A stretch of 64,000 nucleotides of DNA, taken from positions 131,313,182-131,377,181 of the forward strand of contig CM043967.1 of the NCBI GenBank assembly GCA_014529385.2. The letters run 5' to 3'. Position 1 is the first letter of the stretch. Each line of letters starts with the position of its first letter. Positions 56,082-64,000 of this stretch are shown in pieces. The notes under the pieces were generated by a model, which worked only from the letters and a program-made list of their open reading frames with translations, was not told where the DNA came from and did not search any database. This stretch comes from Adiantum capillus-veneris (Eukaryota; Streptophyta; Polypodiopsida; Polypodiales; Pteridaceae). Position numbers and translations under genes: made by a program.

Positions 56082-57827
56082 AAGTGGTATTCGACATGAT
56101 GAAAAATGGCTCATTTGACCCATCAGTCTGGTCGGGGGAGATCGTGTCTAAAGGAAGGATATTTTGACATCTGGGCGCCCCCTTGCGAATGGAGGTTACA
56201 CACAAGCAAAGGTTCCAGTGGGTCCTAGAGAAGATCTAGAGAAAAACTAGAAGGTGGGAGTATGTGTTGCTTCCCTTCCCAAGTCCGGTCAAAGTGATCA
56301 ATTCTTTTATGATTCCTTATATTGCCTTCACCAACCCGCTCCTCAAAATAGCCAAATGTAAATGGAAAGAGTTTTTGAATCTGATTAAAAGATTCTTATA
56401 GAGGAACAACACCAAAGCCTCATTGCCATGGCAATGGGCAAAGTGGGAAGTCATCACTCAACCGATAGTCCAAGGTGGCCTCAAAATTCTCAACCCTACT
56501 ATCCATGTTGAGGCCCTGTGTGCCAAGTTTGTGGTCTCAATCGCAAAACAAGACCGGTCTTGGGCTATCATGACCAAGGATATGATAGACAAGGCAATTT
56601 TTTTTTTTGTAAATGAGGTCAATGGAAAGGGATCGAGGTGCACGTCAAACTATTAGCCCCAAGGCGGTCTAGCTTGAGAGTGAGTGGCATCATAGGAGAG
56701 CTGGTATGAAGGTGCAATAGAGTAACATCGATACTAGAATGGGGTGAATTAACCAATACTTTGAGAACGCCATCTCACACTGGTCTCCTTGGTTGTCTAA
56801 AGCTGCTGGTGTAATTATGAACCCTTATTGGAGAGAAATTGCAAGAAGGATGAACAATAAAGGACTCCAGTGGTTAATCCACTTATGGGACAAAAACAAC
56901 AAGTGCTGGAAATCCTCTGACGAGTTGGCTACCCAGTTTCACATCAGTGGCACAGAGAATCTACTTCTCAACATAGTTGTAGAAGGCCTAGATGATATTT
57001 TGATACCAATCTGGGAATCTACTTTTGAGTGGAAAGCTTGGAAATGGCCCATGACTAGCCAATTCTTTAAACCTCATACCAAGGGTATCTACCAAGAGTT
57101 AATGCACAAGGCTAATTGGTTTGCCCCTCTTAACAAATAGTGGAAGAAACAATGGTCAGAATCTCGACGGGTTGAGGTCACGAAGAACATTTGGAAACCA
57201 TAGTGGCCTCATTTTATGAAGATATTTCTATGGAAGGTGCTGGACTCTACCGATAGGCTTCAAGATTCATGCACGTGGTATCGGGCCCAATAGATGTTCA
57301 GGGTACAGATGGCTACCGAGGAACTCGCCCACCTTTTCATGGAATGCTTAACAATTAGAGGCCTGGCAGGGAAGGTGTGAAAATGGATACAAAGAATGTG
57401 GAAGATAGGGTTTTCCAAGAAGTGTTTGTGCCTTGGTGGAAAATAGTTGAGAAGTCTTGCACTCCTAATCTGCACCCAAATTGTTAGATACTATTAGTTT
57501 AGTAATATCTGGAAGGTCAAGGACTATCGTGTATTTGATAGGGACCTCTCTGTGGCTAGCTTCTCATATATTGTACAAGAAAGTAAGGAGATAATATATG
57601 TGGTAGGTAAAACACAAAACTTGGATGGTTGGCTAAGGCCGGCGCTCACCATTCAATTGAGCCTTTCTGTGTAGAAGACTAGCTTTTGGTAATAGTATGT
57701 TACTGATGTAATCATCTACCCCTCAAGGCTTGGCATGATCTTGAGACTGATTTGTTTTTTTTCTTGGTGGAATTCTAATAAAATCACTCACAATTGCGAG
57801 TTTTGCAAAAAAAAAAGTGTATTCGAC
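56082..57827 (+). mobile_element. 5'-truncated LINE (L1 type), plus strand, with target duplication
   Basis: AAGTGGTATTCGAC (56082-56095) and AAGTGTATTCGAC (57815-57827) flank it, differing by one G. Between them lie the RT C-terminus (FDPSVWSGEIVSKGRIF, RRWEYVLLPFPSPVKVINSF), a mid region (WQWAKWEVITQPIVQGGLKI) and the zf-RVT zinc region (ELAHLFMECLTIRGLAGKV), then a tail of about 10 A. Stops and shifts are present. Endonuclease and RT core are missing because of 5' truncation. Confidence 0.85.
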
Positions 57828-58302
57828 TAGATTGCCCTTATAAGAATGTCTTTCCAAAGTTGTGCCGACATACTTGCAGAAGTAGCTTATAGTTTTAGTT
57901 GTGCCTTTCTAAGATCATCATTTCTTTTGGTAGTTGACGTATTGAGTTGTATGCGCTTTATTTTTTTTGGAGCAAAACTCATGAACGTGAGTATATTATA
58001 TTAGCAACCCAAAAGAATTACAGATACAAGTCATGCTCATGATGAGCCATGACGTCTTTCAATAAACACTCGTACAACGGCTAATAGGGGGGCCACACCA
58101 TGGCAATGGTGCTAGACATGTTTGGCCCATCAACAAATCCTTACCTACGCATATCCAAAAATGTTGCAGTCACCACCTTGTCCCAGACTTCACAGTTTCT
58201 CATTTTCCCAATGGCAATAATTGCTACCTTGCTTTCTTAAATAATCTCCATAAACCTTGCCGTTTCAATGTGATTCTTGAATAGTCAAATATTCTTGGTC
58301 TT

Positions 58303-59990
58303 CTAGACATGTTTAAAGTAATAGAACCTGACAATTTGTGTAATGATGAGAAGTGGTTGGCTCCTAATCGCCCTCCCCCCTAGAAAAAGATTGTTCTTGT
58401 AGAACCCAATCTTCCATGTCTTGTGAATCCACTTGCAAATCTTCCTTGCCAGACCACATATCCCCGGACATTCCTTGAACAGATGGGGGAGGTTCTCACT
58501 TGCAGATCTGCATTGTAGGCATCTATCTGACCCAATACCTCTAGCTAGAACCTTCACCCCAGCTGGCAAGACCCCCCATAGCACTTTCCAAATAAAGACC
58601 TTCATCCTAAGTGGCCATCTTGGACATGAAATGTTCACAACAATTGTCACCCATCTTGCCTCTGGTCGTTGCTTGCCCAATTGTTTGTTTAAGGGGGAGA
58701 TTTAATCCCGTGAAGCCATGAGGGTATTGTACACCGCTCTGGTGTGTGGTTTATGGAAATGGCTATCAATAGGCCACCACCAAGCTTTCCAATCAAACCT
58801 AGATTCGCAAGACATTAGGCAGCAACAGATCAATCGTTCTAAAAATCTATTTACCAACAATCTCTCCGTCCCATTGAGCATGAACTTGGAGGCTAGTTGG
58901 TCCAATTCTTTTGAGTCACTACTACTAAAGTCCCAAAATTGGCCGAGTTGATGAAGTCCTTTGTTGTTCATATTTTTGGCTACCTCCCTCCAGGCAGGGT
59001 TCAACAAGACGCTTCCCGCCTTAGACAACCAAGGGGACCAGTGAGACATAGAGTTGTGGAAGTATCTAGTTACCTCTCCCCATTCCAAGGTCTTCGTCGC
59101 TTTGTTGCACTTTTGGGCTAGCTCGCCAGTTAAGCCCCCAAGATTCAGGTTAGACCACTGAGGGGCAAGTAACTTGTCGTGTAGATCTAGCCCTTTCCAT
59201 TGGCCACCTTGTGAGTACAATTTGGCATTGTCCATCATGGCCTTAGTCATCACAACTCGGGCTTGCTCTTGCTTTGTGATTTCAATCACCAACTTGGCAC
59301 ACGGGGCCTTCGCACGAGTACTAATGTTTAGAATTTTGAGACCGCCTTGCCCCACCGGCTTCTCTATGGCCTCCCAACTTACCCATTGCCAAGGCATTGA
59401 GTCTTTATTGTTGTTTTTCCAGAGGAATCCCTTCATTGGTTTAAGGAACTCGTTCCAGTTGCATTGAACTAGCTTAGTAGCGGGCCATTGAATGCTACGC
59501 GTGGGAGCATAAACAAGTTGATCACTTTCAATCTACTCTCAAAAGGGAGGAGTACATACTCCCACCTTCGAAACTTGCTTCTTATCTTATCCAACACCCA
59601 TGCGAATCTTTGCTTATGGGATATATCCACCCCCAGAGGGGTTCGCAGGTGTCTAAACACCGTCCCTTTGGACACAATCTCCCCGGACCACAGTGTCGGA
59701 TCGAGCGAGTCATCTTGTGTGAGAGAGATCAATCTTGATTTTTCAATATTGCACTTTGACCTTGACGCAGTAGCATACATTTGCAAAATTTTTAGAGCTC
59801 CTAATCACCTGTAGACAAGCTTTGAGGAAGAGTAGTGAATCATCTGCAAACAGCTTCACCAGAAGTTGGTCATTATTTGGAAGGGATAACCCTTGAATCT
59901 CCCCTCTTGCAGAACTGTCTTCAAGCATCGTCACTAGGAGATGAGATCCAATGGCAAAGAATAGGGTAGCTCAAATTGACCAGGAAAGAG
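58303..59990 (-). pseudogene. LINE ORF2 3' half: RT palm to zf-RVT
   Basis: From right to left on the minus strand: FAIGSHLLVTMLEDSSARGE, then KLFADDSLLFLKAC with the RT active-site aspartates FADD (59930-59740). Next SLDPTLWSGEIVSKGTVFRH and RRWEYVLLPFESRLKVINLF (59786-59469), MPWQWVSWEAIEKPVGQGGL (59436-58702), and the zf-RVT finger CLQCRSASENLPHLFKECPG (58680-58303). Frames change at about 59740, 59460 and 58700. In L1-type elements this protein copies the RNA at the nicked target. Confidence 0.85.
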
Positions 59991-60045
59991 AGTTCCATAG
60001 GAGAGTCTCAGGATGTGGAGGAGTTTGTTCCCCTCTCTCAGTAAT

Positions 60046-61649
60046 GGAGTTGATTATCTAGACATGGAATGTTAAGGGGATCAAGACCAAGAAGAAGAGC
60101 TCCCTCTTCTGGGAGGAAATAAAAAAAGGAAAGGAAGTTATCCTTTGGGCTATACAAGAACATCACCTCGATGATGCCGCAAGTAAAAGAAAACAAGTGC
60201 TGGGTAAGAAGCTTATTTTCTATGGAGAGGGTGGGGATGGGTTCAGTGGGGTAATGACGGTTGTGGACAGGGACCTAGAACCTAAGGTGGTGGTAAATCA
60301 TCCTTTTGGGAGAGATTTAGGAGTTAAGATCAAGTGGGGGGACAAACACCTCACCATTGTCAACATCTATGGTCCTGCAAAGCAAAGGAAAGAGCAAGGC
60401 TATGGGATGACTTGAATGAAGTTCACGTGGAAGGGGAATGGATTATGATGGGAGACTTCAATATGGTGGATAAGAGAAAGGATAAAACAGGCTCCTCGAG
60501 CATGCTTACGGCTTCAGAGAGATCTAGATGGCAAAGATTGTGTGGAAAGTGGGCATTTGTGGACTTGTGGGAGGTAGGTCAGTGGAATAGCATGCCAGGA
60601 TTTATGTATACCAACATGCAGTATGCAGGCATGGCATCTTGTCTAGATAGATACTATTGTTCCCATCAAGCTGACTAGCTGCCGTTATTACTTGATATGA
60701 AGGTGGTAACGTCACAATGTCTGTCGGATCACCTATCGTTAAGCATGAAATTCCAACAAACTAGGATAGAAGGTCACCGCCCTCAAGGCTGAAAGAAGCG
60801 ATTAACAACAGGGGCTCATCTCTTCAAAGACCCTCTATTCAGAAGCCTAGTAATGAAAGATATTAGGAAACTCTGTAAAGATGTGGGTTTGGTAAGCCCT
60901 AAGATCTAGGATATTTTCAACAAGAATATGCAAAAAGAAATCAAGACGGTAGGTCCTAGAAGGAAGAAGCACCACGAGGAGCTTGTTAAGCAAATTGCAG
61001 ATGAAGTAGAGCTGCTAACCACCAAAAAACAAGAAGGCTCGACTTTTGAAGCCAAGCACAAAAAGGTGGCTTGAAGTAAAAGGTGACCTGATGAATCATC
61101 AACTCGAGGAGGTGAAGAAGGCTAGAATTCTGTCTAGAGAGACTTTCCTCGAGCCGGAGGAGGCTAATCAATCTCACTTTTTTAGGCAGGCCCTCAAAGT
61201 CAAGAGAAATTGAGGCATAGTTCGCTGTCAGGGAAGGGAAGGAGTGTAAGGACCCAAATGAAATGGCTCATATGATGCTTAACCACTTGCATTTGATTAT
61301 TGGCCAACTTGAGGCTCATTCCCCAAAAGTGGATGGAGCCAGAGCTATTCTCTTGGGAAGCGTTAAAAAAAAAATGATTTCACAGTATGACGCCAACATA
61401 TTAGAGAAGGTGTTCTCTAAGGAGGAATGCACTCACGCATTGCAGCAACATGGATTTATTAAAGGAAGGTCTATCTACGACAACATTCTAGCTACAATGA
61501 TCGGGATAGAGTTTGCATCGTGCACTAAGAAAAAGTGTATATTACTTAAATTGGATTTAGATAAAGCATATGATAGGATCACGTGGTCTTTTATTGAAGA
61601 GGTCATGAAATCATTGGGCTTTAGACAGAGGATGTGTTGGTTGGTTAGC
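60046..61649 (+). pseudogene. LINE ORF2 5' half: endonuclease and RT start
   Basis: From the ATG at 60046: TWNVKGIKTKKKSSLFWEEI, ILWAIQEHHLDDAA (catalytic E of AP endonuclease), HLTIVNIYGPAKQRKEQGYG, then, after a shift, GEWIMMGDFNMVDKRKDKTG (GDFN catalytic Asp/Asn). GMASCLDRYYCSHQAD follows (an SxLDR block of the fold), then the RT start: QHGFIKGRSIYDNILATMIG and KLDLDKAYDRITWSFIEEVM. Frameshifts near 60400 and stops between 60680 and 61260 disable it. Confidence 0.85.
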
Positions 61650-61799
61650 GAGTTGTATGCGCTTCTTGATTGGTGCCTTGGACATTGAATTTCAATTCAA
61701 CAATAACGTATCCATAGCTTGTGGGTGCATTGGCTTATTTTATAAATGAGGTCGGAAAGGTCTTGTTTACTTGATGTGGACACAATTTTACAATATAAT

Positions 61800-62338
61800 A
61801 GGATATACTAAATGGCTCGTGAGGACCTCCCTCATGTGTTTAAGAAGTGCCCAACTCTAAGTGGCCTGGAAGGAAAGATGTGCAAATGGGTCCAAACGAC
61901 CTGGAAAAGAAGGTTTTTCAAGAACAACCTATTCCTTACAGGGATGGTGATGAAAAACCAAGTGTTACTAGAGTGCACACAAATTGTTAGATTTTGTTAC
62001 ATTAAGCATATATGGAAGGCCAAGAACTGTTGAGTCTCTAAGAATAGTCTTTCTTCTACCAGTTTCATAGAGATCATGCAAGAAAGCAAGGAATTTATTG
62101 TATCCATTGGTAAAAGAAAGGATTCGAACTAGTGGTATAGGGCAATTAATGCTTCTTTGATGGATTAGCCTAAATATGGGTGAGTTTTTGCCTCTTGGTG
62201 AGGCCTGATAGCTTGTCAATGTAATACAAAATACCTCAAGGCTTGACAAGAGCTTGAAGTTATGTTGTACATTTATTATGGGGAATACAATACATCCATT
62301 CACAAGTGTGAGTTGGCAGAAAAATTAAGGATATTACT
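61800..62338 (+). mobile_element. Severely 5'-truncated LINE (61811-62327)
   Basis: The plus strand starts with the zf-RVT end (EDLPHVFKKCPTLSGLEGKM, then RRFFKNNLFLTGMVMKNQVL) and runs through the 3' tail (CCTCAAGGCTTGACAAGAGC, as at 57724). Flanks AGGATATACT (61800-61809) and AGGATATTACT (62328-62338) look like a target duplication with one indel. The tail is A-rich without a clean poly(A). Confidence 0.75.
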
Positions 62339-62489
62339 GATGTAAATTGTTGATAAATTTTCTAACATAGAACATATATCTTGATAAGCATGAAATACTT
62401 TACAAAAAACATTTGTGATACTAAAAGAGATCCCTAAATAGATATAATATCATGCTCATTTAAAAAAAACCATGAGGGGAATTTACACT

Positions 62490-62760
62490 TAAGATAGAGC
62501 ACTAACTAATTTTTTTTTGGACAACTACAAAAAATTACATTCTTGCCATGCTCATGCCAAGCCATGACAACTCTTAGAGGTCACTGATACATCGGCTAAA
62601 AGGGGAGCCACCCCACAAGAAACTCAGGGTCTTTATCTATGAGAGTCAATTAAGGTGGTGCCTATTAGCTTGTTCCATTCATCAAAGTTCTCACATTTTC
62701 CAAAGGCCAAGATTGCCCCCTGCTTTCCTGTATTATCTCTCTCGGAGAGCTAAGATAGAG
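62490..62760 (-). mobile_element. LINE 3' tail, minus strand
   Basis: T run at 62511-62518 followed by CATGCTCATGCCAAGCCATGAC and AGGGGAGCCACCCCAC, parallel to 58034-58100. TAAGATAGAG at 62490-62499 and 62751-62760 may be the target duplication, though 11 bp separate the left copy from the T run. Confidence 0.6.
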
Positions 62761-63373
<613 letters not shown>

Positions 63374-63489
63374 CCTACCTCTCGCCACATTGAGAAAGAG
63401 AGACATAGAGTCCCCTGTGCGCCAATGGCTCTTGCTTAGCTACAGGAGTTTGACTTGAGTTCAAGGTCAACCATACAATTTGGTCTCTC

Positions 63490-63750
63490 TTGGTGAATAT
63501 TTTGGTCGGCAAGGTTGTTGATTTACCAGTCTATCCAAGGGTGGTGCGAGATGAAGCTAAGGAGGAGCCTGATTTAGTGGAAGCTTTTACCATGTGTTTG
63601 GATGGGGCATACATGAGGGTAATACAAAAAGCAGGTGGAGGTGCGGTGATACGGGTTCCACACGGCAAAGTGATTCTTTTGAGGGCTTACGACTTGCATC
63701 CATGGGATATACATGCCACGGTTGCCATGCAACATATACTTGTGATATAG
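63490..63750 (+). pseudogene. Possible RNase H (RVT_3-type) fragment
   Basis: The 86-codon frame contains CLDGAYMRVIQKAGGGAVIR followed by VPHGKVILLRAYDL. This resembles the start of the plant LINE-associated RNase H domain (DGAx...GxAGxGGVIRDxxGKVI). Only the first strands are present; the rest of the fold is missing. A chance match is possible. Confidence 0.4.
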
Positions 63751-64000
63751 TTTCCGTGCAGTTGCAAGTAGCAGCAGTAGAGACCTCCCCCCCCCCCCCA
63801 CCTCGTGCTCGCACATTTTCTCTCGCTCCACAATCTCATGTCTTTGCACCTTTGCCTTATGAGTTCCCCATCTTCTGGCACAATATTCTCTTGTGCGATG
63901 AAGAGAGAGCAACGAGACCTAGAAAGCAAATATGAGAGAGGATAGAGAGAGAAATATATGTGTGATGAAGAGACATAAGACACTTGGAAATGAAGGAGTA
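63751..64000. other. Low-complexity tail of the window
   Basis: C run at 63788-63799 and GA-rich sequence to the end; no gene supported. Confidence 0.4.

Larger units (their letters stand above)
57944..61664 (-). mobile_element. LINE with inverted 5' half (twin priming), 57959-61649, with 15-bp target duplication
   Basis: GAGTTGTATGCGCTT occurs at 57944-57958 and 61650-61664. Next to the left copy is a T run (minus poly(A)), then a minus-strand LINE 3' half (57970 to about 59990). Next to that is a plus-strand LINE 5' half (about 60000-61649). The halves are consecutive parts of one ORF2: the plus half ends just after RT motif WSFIEEVMKSLGF, and the minus half starts just before FADD. Both 5' ends meet at the internal junction, exactly the twin-priming geometry. 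Confidence 0.85.

Overview
This is plant nuclear DNA. It carries the 5' end of one intron-containing plant gene (PB1-domain protein, probably a Raf-like kinase) at the extreme left. Almost everything else is a graveyard of plant Ty1/copia and Ty3/gypsy LTR retrotransposons and L1-type LINEs, plus long GA/CT microsatellites. The density of nested, mostly dead elements fits a large repeat-rich genome (fern, lycophyte, gymnosperm or large angiosperm). I cannot fix the species from sequence alone. No rRNA, tRNA, CRISPR or bacterial-type feature was seen.

Layout. 1-1900: minus-strand PB1 gene, exons 1 and 2, leader and TATA-like box. 1900-3650: nothing recognised. 3658-3939: decayed plus-strand copia gag. 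3940-36635: an old minus-strand copia ('Copia B') whose two LTRs now lie 32 kb apart because other elements sit inside it. Inside Copia B are, in order: a younger minus-strand copia ('Copia A', 6571-11737, both LTRs and a near-perfect target duplication); an old minus-strand gypsy (about 12390-19633) that holds a younger chromodomain gypsy ('Gypsy A', 13005-17350) and a precise three-fold 512-bp tandem repeat; a plus-strand gypsy ('D', 19634-29213); an internally deleted minus-strand relative of D ('F', 29215 to about 31880); an unassigned element with a probable 3' LTR (34006-34866); and a fragment of Copia A's 5' end (34873-35265).

The right half. 36636-38700 is anonymous. 39350-44390 is the least familiar part: a minus-strand reading frame of 1135 codons, coiled-coil rich and broken by only two stops, ending 30 bp from a polypurine tract and an LTR edge ('G'), and preceded by repeated 18-bp palindromes. 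It is fused to the 5' half of a gypsy element ('E', 44390-50821) that has gag, protease, a tRNA-Asp-type primer site and a 5' LTR but no polymerase. 52060-52365 is a LINE tail with a 99-bp retroposed insert in it. 54061-55779 is a copia reduced to LTR plus gag ('H'). 56082-62760 is a LINE cluster, including one LINE whose 5' half is inverted, flanked by a 15-bp target duplication, as expected from twin priming. The window ends with a 148-bp GA tract and a possible RNase H fragment.

How it works together: apart from the PB1 gene no host pathway is represented. The mobile elements are related and interact by nesting, internal deletion and recombination. None seen here has an intact full set of proteins. 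Copia A is the youngest by LTR similarity, but its frames are broken and its integrase has lost the catalytic glutamate. Element names (A-I) are mine, for this window only.
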